Positions 1 to 12,900 of a stretch of 64,000 nt of DNA are shown one piece after another. The notes beneath the pieces are model-generated. The model worked only from the letters and a program-made list of their open reading frames with translations. It was not told the DNA's origin and ran no database searches. Location of the stretch: contig JARWKL010000008.1 in the NCBI GenBank assembly GCA_029961685.1, positions 36,269,430 through 36,333,429 of the forward strand, given 5' to 3'. Position 1 is the first letter of the stretch; each line of letters starts with the position of its first letter. The translations under genes were made by a program, and so were the position numbers. The DNA is from Aristolochia californica. Its lineage: Eukaryota; Streptophyta; Magnoliopsida; Piperales; Aristolochiaceae.

Positions 1-397
1 GCTCGAATACATAATTGACCCTTTGATGGACAACTGAGCTGAGTACAAGAGGTTTAAACTACAAAAAAAAAAAAAAAAAAAAAAACGGAATGCTGCTGAA
101 CAAAATTTGCAGCACTCTGTTTGCTTCATCCTATCAGAGAAAAATAAATCACAACTGCTTTGCTAACTATTTGCCCAGGATTATCTATTGCCTGTTTCCT
201 ATTCCTCCTGTATCTGCACTACAACCCAAGAAAATGCCTGGGAATAGCGAAGCTTTTTTCTGTACAACATCAAGGGATTACTTTCTTTCTTTTTTTCTTT
301 TTTCTGTACAAAAAAACCAGCCTCCATGTGAAAGGCATTGCAACAAAATGGCTTTGAATCGCACCAAAAGCTTGTGTCACCAAAGCCCTCATCTGAA
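1..397. other. 3' flank and probable 3' UTR of the PHD/GNAT gene
   Basis: This stretch lies downstream of the stop codon of the minus-strand gene. It contains an A-run at 62-85 and T-rich stretches near 255-302. I could not identify a convincing minus-strand AATAAA signal, and the short plus-strand open frames here lack family features. Confidence 0.4.
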
Positions 398-3300
398 TTA
401 AGTCACCTTATACTCGGGAACTGCTTTGTGTAGCATCGATGTGCCCTGGAAGGTCATCAAACGGGAGTCCCTCGTATACACACAGAGCTGCAAAAAAAAA
501 AAAGGGTGAGGATGCCTTACCTCATTATACTCAAAAAGTGATGAAACCTGAGAATACAAACCCGTTCTGCATTTATCTTTTCAAACCCAAACTTATTTGT
601 CCAGATGGACTCGGCTTCCTCAGCAGCTGGAAGAACAAGATTTTTCACGTTCAGAATTCCCAGCAATCTCTCAACGCATGCAAACAGAGATTGGAAGCAC
701 CCCTACAGTAGTTGCAAAGGCTATCAGCACTGGACAATAAACACTAATAACATGGAGTAGGAAATAGAAAGCAATAAATATAATCCATCAACACTTGTGA
801 TAAATATAATCCATCAACAGTTGATGTGGATAACCTTTAAATCACCTAAATCGTTATAGCTTTCACCTATTGACATCCATCAATTCTGTTATCTACGCAT
901 ATTAATCATATTAATTCTTTTTAAAAACGAGTACTTATTCCATAGTTATTTAAACAACCTAAACCATGATTGGGATGGTTTATTTGCTTGTTAAGTAAGT
1001 TGTAATATACATGTACTATTTTTATTTTTTAAAATCATCTTAATCAAAATAAAAAAAGCAGTATAAGTATTTTTCTGTTTATTGGAAAAAATTATACAAG
1101 TGCTTTTTTATTTTGAATAGTATAGCACTAAAACAGAAGAATAATACCACGGTATTTTTGCATGACATTATGGCAATGCTGTTATTCTCTAGCTCTTTTT
1201 TCACAATTCAAAAAAAATGATTTTCTTTTTTCTGCTTTTCCCTAACCAAGCAGTAGGGGCAAAACGGTTTCGCAAGTTTACAAATTTGAATAACACCTCT
1301 ATGTTTCTGCTCTTCACTGCACTTTAAAAAAAGAAAAAGAGTTACACGCTTGACAATATGCTAGTGGATGGATACTTATCACAAAGAGTCAACATCCCTT
1401 CTAAAAAAAATTAAAATAAGTGTTTATCCAAGTCAACATCTTCAGACACAGACTCTCAACAAAGAGTCTGATTACCCTTCTAAAATACCCTAATAAATGA
1501 GAGTGACCTTAAAAAAATTAAAATTAAAAGCAGGAAGTGGATGAATACTTATCACAAAGAGTCAAATTATTAATTTCTTAGTCACCAACATCCCACAAAA
1601 GAATTTTAATATTAGTTAGTAAATGGAACAAGACTATCAACTTAAGAAGATCAACTCGGGTAAGCAGGCCCCAGACAAGACAGATCTATCATTCATGACA
1701 GTCTAATTAACAGAACGTTCAGTGGATTTGAGAATAAAAAATACATTAAAAGCATAATGGATAAGTACTTATCATCTTCCAAAAAAAATATTATTGTACA
1801 AACTTCCCCATTTTCTCTAATTTTCTTAATTTTCCGTGCTCTTGAGTTTTAAAAAATGCTTTTCTCTTTCATCCGGACCTATACAATCTTAATATCTACT
1901 GCTTACTTACAGATTCTGGGATATGAGAAACAAAAATAATTGCTAGCTTAATAATTAGCATTACCTGACCCTGGTTTTCAATGCTTGTGGCAACTAACGG
2001 AATCTCTGCTACACCCTGACCAAAGATTCGAAGAATTCCAGCAGATACAATAGATGAGCTGCACAAGCAGTAGCAAAAGAACAACTCTGATTACATAAAC
2101 CAAGCAAAAAAATTAACTGAAAAAGGCACCAAGTTTGATTCTCACTTTATTGTTAATACTGCACAGTACATCCCTCCAAATTCCTGGTCTCTCATATTCC
2201 TCCTGTACATTAGTTAATATTGCTTCAGTTGAAAACAACAACATCAGTGGAGACATAAGTACAGCACTACCTATGACTATATCAGCTCACCCATAAACCA
2301 TGGAAGGAATTAGGTCTCTGCCAGTAGTAGAGTCCAGTATAGGGTCAAATCGATCCTGAAAAACAGAAAGCAACAAAGTTCATTTCAGAGCTAAAAAGCA
2401 ATAAAGAAAAAGATGTGCAAAATATCTCTGTTTCTATGTTAACATCACAATACTGCACTAAGTCATTGAATTTCCATAAGCAGGAAACTGAAAATTAAAA
2501 GGTTCAAACACTTCACACTTCAAAGATCCAAGTGAATCTAAGAGGGAACTGATTTGAATCGGATTAGACAAAGATTTATGGACCTTGGTCACAGGTCCAT
2601 TTTCCTACATATTTTGCAGTTTGACTAGATGGGTCAATCCACTCTAACATCATAAATAAACACATATACTACATGCAAAGTACACTAACTACAGCACAAT
2701 TCTAAATGTCACGTACAGATTAACAACTGGAAAGGCGACTAAGAGAATTATTCAGCACAATTGCTTAGAAAATTAGCCATCTTGAAGGTAAGAAGAATAG
2801 AACTTTTTAGAGGTGTAACAATAATAAGGTACTGGGAGAAGATAATGCGTTCTGCCAGTCAGTGTTTATTGTACTCAGGTGCATGCATTTGTATCAACAT
2901 GTTAAATTTTGCTTGTATGAATAAATTCAGAGACCAATATATCTTTTAAATATTTCATAAAATTTTGGAATTCAAGCTGTTCTCACAATTCTTTCTCAAG
3001 TACTGGATACATGATTTTGTTAGGAAAAGATGTTCAATGTAACAAATAATTATTCAACTGAACACAGAAAAGGGTACTATAACAAAGAAAATTGGCAATT
3101 CAACCTAAAGTAATTGAAATCAAGGTATAACTCTTAAATCATGATAATGTAAGAAGATCTCATTCCTTGTGCCATAATGGTAGGGAGAAGGGCACAGACG
3201 GGCAGATTGGCTATGGAGAAATTTCATCCGATCAAATATGAGTACCAGCATCTCCATATAATTGATCTTTGGTCCCTAGTTTTACATAGTCATATGTTTT

Positions 3301-6300
3301 ATACCCATACTTCCAATGAGCTCTAAGCTCCTTTTCAAGAAATTTTTACAGCATTTCAAATCAATAATAGAAAGAATACTCACATGAAATATACCAACAG
3401 CTTTAGAGAGTAATGATCTAGTCTCAGGGGAAGCAAGTTTTCCTCTAAGAAGCCTCCACCTTACATCACAGTCAGCATTGTTACTTGAACTGTTCGCAAG
3501 CTTCGCCTTGATAACATCCAAAAATGGAATTGGGAGTTTTTCAGCTCCACTAAGAATTAGTTCCTCCAAGGCAGTATGAATCTGACAGCAATCACCACAG
3601 CAGAACCACTTCCCCTTCGGCAGTTCCTGAAAATCAAATGATATTGACAACTTAGAATCCAGAAAACGATAAAAGATATAATATCTCAAGTTGTCTAAAG
3701 CTGATGGTTGTACAGGGTCAGAAATCTTGCACTTCAGTTTCAGAGTGGACAACATGTTATTCTAACCTGGTCCAAAAATTTTTAGAAAACCAGCAGGACA
3801 ACATCACATGTCTCAATGTTAGGAACACACCAGAAGCCTAGGCACAGGGCATCTACATAGGTGCCTAAGATTCTGTAAGTCCTGGCCAAACTGGAGAACA
3901 CAAAAGCATCTGATTCTAACTACCTAACTAAATGAACCATTGACCAAATCAAACCAAACTCATATACAGGTGCTACTGATTGCAAAATAAATTGTCATAG
4001 AAAGAGATTTTAACTGGAAGATAATGCCCCATAAAATAAAAAAATAAAAGATAGAATAAAAGCAGGGATACCTTTAGGTCTCCCATTTTATGCTCCCTTA
4101 GGCAGCCTACATGATATTCCTTCTCACACTACAACAAATAAATTCAAAGAGAACTTAGAACATGTAGTTTGCAGCAATATACGTAAGTTATGGAATGCCC
4201 ACAAAAAGCTAACCAGGCAAAAGAGAAAACATACTTGGTCACAAAGAAGAACAGTGCGAGGGCCAAAACCTGATTTGCTGAAATCATGGCGTCTGAACAG
4301 AATATGTATCAAAAAGAGGTAAGTAACATCATATAAGTGAGCAAAAGCTGCATATTAAATCAAGATGGCAGAAAGCATGAAAGTAATGAAGGATGCATCG
4401 GCCATCAACATAAGGCTGAAAAGTTAAATACCACAATGTTGGCATTGGTTGCAACAAGATCCTCACTAAAGCTGTTCAACACAAAGCATTCCATCACAAA
4501 TTACACCAATTATCACCATCATAAGACCCTTTGCCCTAAATGTTGGAAAAAGCTACGTGAACGCACCTTCATTTTACATATAGTGGAAATACGTTCATGT
4601 ACTAATGTGAGAACAACACTTTTTTCTGTTGTCAACCTGAAGCAACTGACTTGGGAGCACACTAGATGACACCTTAAATTTAGAGGCAAAATGGAAAAGA
4701 ATCCACAAACTCAAGGACCTTTAAAAGTAAGACTTTTAAGCACTCAAAGAGACAAACCTGCATAATACACAGCAGCTAACATCAGCCTCCTGAGTATTGA
4801 CTTTAACAATACGAATTGAACGCTTAGATATCTGTTCAATGGGGTCAACTCCAGAAATCCTGCCAGCGGCTATGGCATTGACATTGTTTTCAACAAACTT
4901 TTCCCTTTGGAGCATGTTGTAGCAATATCTGCAGTACCATTTACCACGGGGTATAGATGACAGACCCACACAATCTACCATGGCAAAAGAAGGTAATGGA
5001 AATTAAAATACAAGTAAACCAGCAAATGCAGAAACACATCACAAGAAAAGTTCAATGCAAATGATTATAATACATACAGAAAAGAGCTTTCCCTTTCCTC
5101 TCATATTCAGCAGAGCTCTAGATAAAAATTCTGTTCACAAAAGGACAAAGCCATCCACTAGGTGGTTCACTACTCTATTGCTTAGTTTAACACCTTGAAT
5201 GGTAATAATGTACTTTTATATTTAGAAATGTCCTACAACCAGTCAAGGCAATAACTCGATGAATGTAATATATGAAAAGAGTATAAAGCTTGTAAAATCA
5301 AACACTTAAACTTCAGTTAATTTTGAATTGATACACTAAAGCCAATTAGAATGTTAGTGGAAGTAGTGGGACTCAAACACAAGAGTCAATGGTGGGCCTT
5401 AAAAATGACGGTGAGTCGGTTAGTTCACTGAAAAAAATGGTGACAGTGAATTCATACTATAATGCATTATACTTGAGTGGCAGTATTTTATGCCTGGCAT
5501 GGTGTGCACCAAGGATTTTTATTTTTATTTTATAAAGATGTATTTATATTAAAAAGAGAAAATTTACATAAGAAAAGGGAGCAGATCCCTAACAACAAGA
5601 GATTGCAGGGATGCTCCCTGCTTGGTTAGCATATGAGCCGCCAAATTTGCAAATCTTGGAATATGAGGCCAAATACAAGAGAGAAGTGTGCACCAAGGAT
5701 TTACTAAATTTTCTTTTTAGAAAAGAGGATTTATGAAGTTAGAGCTTAGATTGTAACAATACAGGTGCAAGTGACATTTGACCGATTCTTATCTTTTTTT
5801 TTCTCTCTAAAAGAAGCAGATTCTTATCTTTTATTATCAAAGGAGAGCTGCATGGTTGAAGTCCAATGCAACTCTTCAATGGCCTTGAACTAACTAGCAT
5901 TGGCTACAGTTTGATCTTTTTGTTCAATTTTTGCTAGAGTCATCCAAGACTACAGCTACTTGCTTTAAATTCTTGCACTCATTAATACACATGCAAATAA
6001 AACCTCCAAGAGCACTAGAGTACAACAAATGTAGCACTAAAAGTAATGAAAAGGCTTATCATGTACATAACCCTTAAGTTACTAGTCACATGCATGCATA
6101 TTGGAGTTTTAGAATTATGTGCATACCCTTAGAATATCATCAAAATAACATTTATTAGCCAATCATGAAAAATGGCCTCCATTTATTTCAGTCATCTTAA
6201 TTTATTTTCCTGAAGATGGTTCCATCGTCTTTATATCTACTACAATGTGTAAAAACCCAAAAGACTCTCCTGCATAGTGATGTACACCTCTTTTATAATA

Positions 6301-9300
6301 TGAATCCAAGAGTCCACATAGAAAAGTGATTTTAGGCCCAATAATTTTGGATATTATAGCAGGTCCACATTGAACTTCTGAATTCAAAATTTTAACTTTG
6401 AGCCAGTTAAATTGGTTGAACATGAGATGACAAGATGTTATATCAAATTAGTAAGCTCATTGTCCACACAAAGAAAAGACATAATAGCATTTCTTGAGTA
6501 CTTTTGAAATTTTTCATTGCATAAAGTTCACAGACAGAAATAGATGGAAGTTACAGACAAAGGCATAATGTAAATTCCATGATGTCTTAGGGAATGCATG
6601 TAATTGATCCTCCTCAAGTCATGTATTGCTGGCATCCCAAACTATGCGCTGTCTTTTATGCCTTGCCCATCTTTGGTTTGCAAAACCACGGATAAATTGA
6701 AAAGAAGATTCCTTTTGAGAAGTTCGAGTGATTCCTTTAAATATCACCTGGTTAGATAGGACAAAGTATGTTTACCTAAGAGATTAGGTGGACTAGGGAT
6801 TCGGAAATCAAAAGAAATGAACAAAGCTTTGCTCCTTAAGTGGATATGGAAGTTCGACACAAATTCCTCAAACCTTTGGAAGGATATAGTTCGTACCAAG
6901 TTGGGCTGGAATTCTTCATGGTGGATGTCTGGGGAAATCAGAGAGGGTTATCCTCAATATGGAGATCTCTTTATTTGCTTCTTCAGGATTTCTCCCCAGC
7001 TCGTAGATTCTTTGTGGGCAGCGGTAGGTCTCTTAAATTCTGGGACGATTGGTGGACAGGGCAGGAACCTTTGAGAAACTCTTTTAGAAGTTTCTTCCTT
7101 CTTTCCACTCAAAGGGAGATAACAGTGGCAGATGCTTTCGAGGGGGGTGGTTTGAGCCTCCACCCCCGAAGGGGTCTTTCTGATACTGAGGCTATGGAAA
7201 CAAGTTGTTTACTGGATTCTTTGAAACATGTCAGAATGAGGCCTTCTAATGCAGACAAGCTAATTTGGTGGCCTGATAAAAGTGGTAAATTCTCAGTTTC
7301 ATCTGCATACCTACACAATAATGGTTGGGACTCAACGCAACACGAGCATGATATCTACTTTGTTTGGCGTCTTTGTGCCCCTCCAAAGGTAAAATTCTTC
7401 ATGTGGAGTGCTTGCCAAAATAAGATCCTTACGGCAGATGTGCTTCGAAGAAGGGGTCACCCTACTATAGACCAACTATGTCCTTTTTGCACCATTGAAG
7501 CAGAATCCACCAGCCATACCCTACTATTGTGCCAGTTCTCTTAGAAGGTGTAAACCTCTGTCTTGTGCAAGTTGGGTTTACAAATATGTATATCTGCCGA
7601 TTTGATATGTTTCAGCAAGTCAATCTCTGGCTATCCCCTTCCTGGGCTCGGTAAAATGATGCTCTCAGCATGTGCCAGTTTTGTGCCATGGGGGCTTTGG
7701 AACCAACGTAATATGATGCGGTTTGAGGCTAAATTTGAATCTGAGGCAAAGGTAGCGGAAAAAGTGGCGGGTCAAATTTCCACCTGGCTCCTGACGAAGA
7801 AGCCTTTTTGCTCTTTCAAGGGCACCTCCATTCGGGAAAACTGGAGCAACCTGGCAAGGATGCATTTGGGGAACAACGTTCAAGTTATGAAGGAGTGGGC
7901 GCCCCCAGAGGTTGGGTACTTAAAATTGAATTTTGATGGTTCTTCTTTTGGCAATCCGGTGATCGCAGGTTTCGGAGGTGTGATTTCGAATCCATCTGGA
8001 AATCAGTGTATTTCTCATGCGGGTCCATTAGGTATCTCTGATTCAACGTCTGCAGAGCTATATGGTATTTTCAATGGGCTCCGGGTGTTAAAAAATAAAT
8101 ATAGTGGCCCAATTCACATTAAAGGGGACTCTAAGGTAATCACTGGTTGGTGTCGGGGCACTTCTTTTCCGCCATAGAGGCAATGGGAAATCTTCCAGGA
8201 GATTTTAGAGATTACCTCATTATTTTCTTGTATTTGGTTTCGCATTCTGAGATCTGCAAATTCGGTAGCAGATGTGCTTGTCAAGCAAGGAGCTTCCCTT
8301 CAACATCTTGTTGTTAGGGATCTGCTCTCTCTTCCTTTGTAAATTTTCGCCTTTTAATGCGATACATCTTTATCAAAAAAAAAATGCATGTAATGAAGGA
8401 AAACCTAGAAGTCTGCACATAAATATGCAGTATTTTGGGGGACAACATACATGTTAAACCAGTATAGAAGCATGATTATAGCAGGTTTTCTTGTGTGCAC
8501 ATGAGTGGTTCAATATGGGCCGATACACCATCTTAATATTGGCTCCAAAAAAATATATATTAGATCCACGTATAGGTTCATTTATGTAGGTCTCAGATTT
8601 ATGCAAACTACATTAACCACTCAAATGCGCATATCTAAAAGAGTATCCTTATAAGGGCAATTTTGTCTTTTTTTATGCTAAAGTTAACTGATTGCCATCA
8701 AGAAAGTTAAAGAGACAACAGACTGAATTTAATTGGAGGTGTGCATGAAAGTAATTTTAGAGATATTTTAGGTGTATGCAGGCAATAGTTCAAAATTCAG
8801 GGATGTGAGACAATTGTGCCATATTTCAGGGGTATACATGCAATTAATGCAAAACTAAAACGAGTAGCAATGAGCTTCAAAACACTCACCTGGATGAAAA
8901 GCCCTGGGACATAAATCACAAAGCAGAAGATTTCCCCCATCAAAGCAGATAGAGCAAAGATCATCATTGTCGACAGTAGAATGCTTTCGACCTTTGGAAA
9001 GTGACAATGATAATTCATGCAATGATACACCATTAGAGGTATAAATGTTCAAATATCTGTTGGATAAAAAAAAAGTAAAAGAGGCATTAAAACAAAAAAG
9101 TAAGTCAAATAGGACCAATATAAATATTTATCAGCAAGAAACAAACTAATAATCCTAGAAAAAGTGGAATATTAGTTATACAGAACTAGGTTCAACAGGA
9201 ACCCATGGCCTAACCAGTTAGGTCCCTCCCTCAATACCTGGAACTTTAAAAGAGAGGATGGACCTAGTATAAGAACACTTCATTTTTAATGGTATAATAA

Positions 9301-12300
9301 CCACCTTTCACATAATTAAAAAAATATATATCCCTGATATGTAATATCTACATGCAATTTGGTACTTTTCTCTATGTTTGGCATATTTGAATTTCCTACT
9401 TAATTCCTCCACTTAACAAATATATTTGAAAAAAACATTAATGGCATTCAAAATTTATAACATCCAACCCATTCAACATCCTGGAGAACCATGTTAAACT
9501 GGGTTTGAATCAGAACTGCATATGCAACCGCTCTGATGGAAAACTCAATTTTTACAACCTTGTTTTTACAATTTTTACAAGCCTTAAAAAAAAAAATCAA
9601 TCTTTACAACTTCAACAAAAATTATAATTTATAGACTCACGGTTTGCGCCGAGAAGCCCATCCTGCATGAGCTTCAAACAGTGATGCACTGACCTGCATA
9701 TCAGACGTAGTGATATTCAAAATCCAATAGAAGATTGATATGAATAGCAAGCACTGAAAACCTTATAAATGTACCTCACTATTGCAGCAGTGACAGAATA
9801 TTCCATTCCCTGTTTTATAACCTTCAAGTATTCTCTGTTTAACAACCAAAAAAATTACTCAAACTATTAATGTTATAAATTAATGATAATTTAAAGTAAC
9901 AGACAACCTGTCCACGCGCATAATAAGCTACTTCAGTTCCATCAGGAAGCCCATCTTTAGAGAAGACCAACTTATGCAGTCCCAAGTCCCTACGTCAATA
10001 GAAACTGGAGAATAAACAAGTCTTCTGAAACTATAATCAGAAAAATTCTGGTGAAGAGCAACAACTACATTCAACCGAAGAATAAAAATACCAACTTCTT
10101 TGTAACCCTCCCTTGAGCAGCTTTTTTTGGTAGAGGAGTATGCTTTGAGGTATTGACAGGAGTTTTGGGTATCAGGACTGGTTTTGATAACCTGTAATAG
10201 TCCACACACAAGATAGGAAGAGATATGTAAGCAATGACTAGAGAGAAATGAATGTACATACAACAATAAGCATAAGAAGAAACTTGATGTTACATCTGTT
10301 ATAGACTAAATATATCACACACCAATAAAAGTCAAAAAATACTAAATCTAAACAAATAGCTGTGAGGGCTCTCGGCCACATGGATAGTTCAATGTGCTCA
10401 GTCCCAAATTGACAAATGTTATGTATTATTAAAAATCATAGCATCATGGTACTTCTAAAACATTTAATTTCTTCTTATCAAAGTTCTCTTATGGCATCCC
10501 ATATCACATATTGATTTCGTGGATAAACACAGTTCAAAGTAACCATGATTTGGGTGGATATCACCGTACATCCATACCTCTAAAAGAAGAAAGTTATGAA
10601 AGAGATACACAGCATACCCAAAAGTGCTACTGACACGAATTGGGGTTGTTTCTGGTCGTTTTGATCCCAAGCATCTACAGCAGACTGGCATGGATGTTCT
10701 AGCCTCCAACAGCTTAATGTACTCTATATTGGCACAAATAAACAGATCAGAACATGTCATTAGATGATAAGAAAAGGTCGTCAAAAAACCCCTAAATGAT
10801 ACAAAAGCAAATGATGTTTTCACTTGTATAGGGATCATGCAGACAGGCAAAGTGGAACTCATGTTAGTTAAAAAATTGATTATCATCATGAAGCAGTCCA
10901 TAGATTTTTGCCTTTACCACCTCATTACCATGCTTTCCACAGTCTGCTTTATACGAAGTTCATATCTTTGTTGGACATTCCACACAATTCATTGCAGCAG
11001 AAGATTCAAGTTCCCAAAAGTATATCCTTACCTTTGCAACTTTCACACTTTTTCATTCGTTCAGTAGAGGAGGAACTGATTGCTCCTTGGATTGTTGCCT
11101 CCAACATGTCCAATGGTGCATTGCTACATACATTTAGTATATCTCGAATGGTTCTTCCATTTTCCAAATAAATATATTCCGCTGAACGTTTTTTTAAGCT
11201 ACCAGCATGCTTCTCAAATTGGTATGGAGAAATTACCTACAAGCCCACAGCACAACAGAGAGTCACCCTTACATTAACAAACAAAAAGTATGCGAAAAAG
11301 TTTGGCAAACATGGTCAAAGTAATGCTCACTTTCATCCCATTGCATGCACTACAAGAACACAGGATCCCGCAACCTTGTATTGTGCCAGGGAGCCCTCCA
11401 TTCTACATAAGCATGAAAAAAAAAACATGAGAAACAAGCTCGGACAGAGGCTACATACACAAAGTAAAATAGCCTCAAAGTAGATATCACCTTATCAAGG
11501 TACTTGACAGGCAAGCCCTCGAGCAAACCTGTAGCAAGCAAATCTTTTATAGTAGATGGAAATTTGTTCAAGAAAATCTTTTTGGACATCTTTAGTTCAA
11601 GTTTCTTTGAAGTTGCTGAGTTTATCTGGTTTCTCTCATCAATAAGTTTCAATTCACCAATTTCACTCGCCACCTCACCCTTGGAGGAATCCAGAAGAGA
11701 AGAATCTTCACCCAAGCTATTTGCCACTGGCTCAACCGGCTTGGCCTTGTCTTTTAGCATTGACCGAGTAAATCTCCGCTGGTATACCGTATGTGTAGGA
11801 GGAGTCTGCAGCAGTGGATTGTGATCTACAGCACTCATTTGATTGGCATCATTACAGCCGCTAATGACTATGTCAGTCCCAGCAGCTTTATCATCTGAAG
11901 ATGTCTGAGCTGCTTCGGCATTTCCTTCCTTTTTACCCCTCCTATCACCAATAGTAGCCACATTTGACATAGTTAAAGAAGCCTGAGCTGCTGCATCTTC
12001 AGCATTCTTTAGAAAAGACACTTCAACGACAGAATCTTCCTCGGTCCGGTCACTAAACTGATCTTCAACTATTGCCGTCACCAGAGTGCTGTTTCCAACT
12101 GTTTGTGTCTCGTCACTGGTCTTACAAACACTTTCAGCTTCCACAGTCAATCCTACCTCCAGAGAATTATGTTCAACTATTGCTGCTTCCACTGGCTCCT
12201 CTTCAACTGTTTCTATCTTGACAGGCTTCTGAAGCGAAGAAACCAGCGCTACAGAACCATCTTCAATTCTGCAAACACCGCTTTCTAAAATTAGAACCTC

Positions 12301-12771
12301 AGTCGAATTCTCCGACGAAGACATCAAGACAGCACAATCATCTTCCATTCTATCAATGTCAAATCCGTCTGCAGTCTCCACAACATTCTCCAGCACAGCC
12401 TCAACCTCCCTTACTTTGTCCATCTTCTCACGGCTGGCAACTTCCAAATCACGCACGTTGCGCCTGACATCCAGATCCGCTTCCGTCTTCCCCTCACACG
12501 CTTCGATGCTAGAGGCGACTTCAATCAGGACCGCACGATCCACATCGTTTATGTCGGCATCATCGACGAAAATGGGGGTTTCAACTCGGGAGCCCCTTTG
12601 GTTTGGCCGTTTTGGCGATATTCTTAGCCGCTTCTTACCCGACCGCGTCCGGCCGATCGAATCCGAGAAGTGAGAATGGGACTTGAGCGCAAAGGCGAAC
12701 TCGCGCTTCAGACCGGACCGGGCGCCCGACCGAAGCACAAACTCCTCCGATTCCGAAGTGCCGTTCGCCAT
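398..12771 (-). CDS. PHD finger/GNAT chromatin protein (IDM1-related), 18 exons
   Basis: Exons, high to low coordinate: 12771-11491, 11402-11331, 11236-11032, 10723-10618, 10191-10096, 9989-9908, 9834-9775, 9693-9641, 9056-8890, 4974-4758, 4292-4235, 4128-4072, 3626-3384, 2355-2291, 2202-2146, 2058-1965, 702-562, 487-398. All introns are GT-AG, phases agree, and the sum is 3144 bp (1047 aa plus TAA). Domains: acidic low-complexity N-terminus (about 1-400); Tify-binding/Jas-like domain (about 405-487); a C-x2-C pair followed by a CCRC cluster; second Tify-binding domain (about 589-675, with LVFSKDGLPDGTEVAYY); C4HC3 PHD1 (C686, C689, C698, C701, H706, C709, C722, C725); second PHD (C776-C831, H805); GNAT domain (about 890-1040, with SAGILRIFG and the acyl-CoA loop NQGQGCFQ). 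By family knowledge such proteins read histones through PHD fingers and acetylate them in the nucleus; Arabidopsis IDM1 acts in active DNA demethylation. The domain order resembles the two-Tify-domain relatives more than IDM1 itself. The start is the first ATG, followed by MANGTSESEE. No disabling change was seen. Confidence 0.93.
703..1964. other. Intron 16, AT-rich with short direct repeats
   Basis: The last large intron of the PHD/GNAT gene. A word of the form TACTTATCACAAAGAGTCAA occurs near 1372 and 1543, with weaker echoes near 1460 and 1765. A second short repeat, ATAATCCATCAACA, occurs twice at about 780-820. No coding or transposon signature was recognised. Confidence 0.5.
5519..5685 (-). 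mobile_element. Severely 5'-truncated LINE copy with 17-bp TSD
   Basis: On the minus strand this is only the last 167 bp of a plant LINE: the RNase H C-terminal end (reading LVVRDLLPFLM, then a stop), a short 3' UTR and an A-rich tail, seen as T-rich sequence on the plus strand. A perfect 17-bp duplication, GTGTGCACCAAGGATTT, flanks it at 5502-5518 and 5686-5702. The body is homologous to the end of the larger LINE at 8230-8382. Confidence 0.88.
6605..8382 (+). mobile_element. 5'-truncated LINE (zf-RVT plus RNase H) with 12-bp TSD
   Basis: The element begins in the C-terminal reverse-transcriptase region (LVRWDKVCLPKRLGGLGIR near 6750-6800), continues through a zf-RVT domain and RNase H, and ends in an A-run. 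Direct copies of AATGCATGTAAT lie at 6593-6604 and 8383-8394. Truncation, A-tail and duplication fit target-primed reverse transcription. It lies in intron 9 of the PHD/GNAT gene, antisense to that gene. Confidence 0.9.
6753..8341 (+). pseudogene. LINE ORF2 remnant: RT C-terminus, zf-RVT, RNase H
   Basis: Three frame segments are joined by at least two disruptions. The first (to about 6935) carries the reverse-transcriptase end with KALLLKWIWKF. The second (6840-7544) carries zf-RVT with CPFC followed by H-x4-C. The third (7563-8177 and on to about 8341) carries an RNase H fold. Candidate catalytic residues are visible: D in LNFDGSS, E in SAELYG, D in KGDSKV and D in VADVLVKQGAS. Stop codons near 7542 and 8176 and the frame change near 6930 make it non-functional. 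Confidence 0.85.
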
Positions 12772-12900
12772 TGACGACCTACGTCCGCCGGATCTGTCAA
12801 ATGAGATGCATCTGGAAGTGGAATACCTACCCTAGAAGACCAAAAACCCTAATTTCCTACGGCAAATGGAGAAATCTCTAGGGTTTTATGAGTGCGAATT
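12772..12900 (-). promoter_or_regulatory. Probable 5' leader of the PHD/GNAT gene with telo-box-like motif
   Basis: Immediately upstream of the minus-strand ATG. On the plus strand the sequence AAAACCCTAAT lies near 12843-12853 and TAGGGTTTTA lies near 12879, so two telo-box-like words occur in opposite orientation. Such motifs are common near starts of plant housekeeping-type genes. The transcription start was not determined. Confidence 0.4.

Larger units (their letters stand above)
4975..8889. other. Intron 9 of the PHD/GNAT gene, enlarged by two LINE insertions
   Basis: The 3.9-kb intron separates the PHD1 half ending in FHP from the half beginning with DCVGL. Splicing across it completes the C4HC3 finger. 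About half of its length is explained by the LINE fragments at 5519-5685 and 6605-8382. The rest is AT-rich with no recognised element. Confidence 0.9.

Noticed and set aside
4337..4669. 110-codon plus-strand open frame in the PHD/GNAT gene
   Set aside because: Falls in intron 10 of the minus-strand gene and has no recognisable motif.
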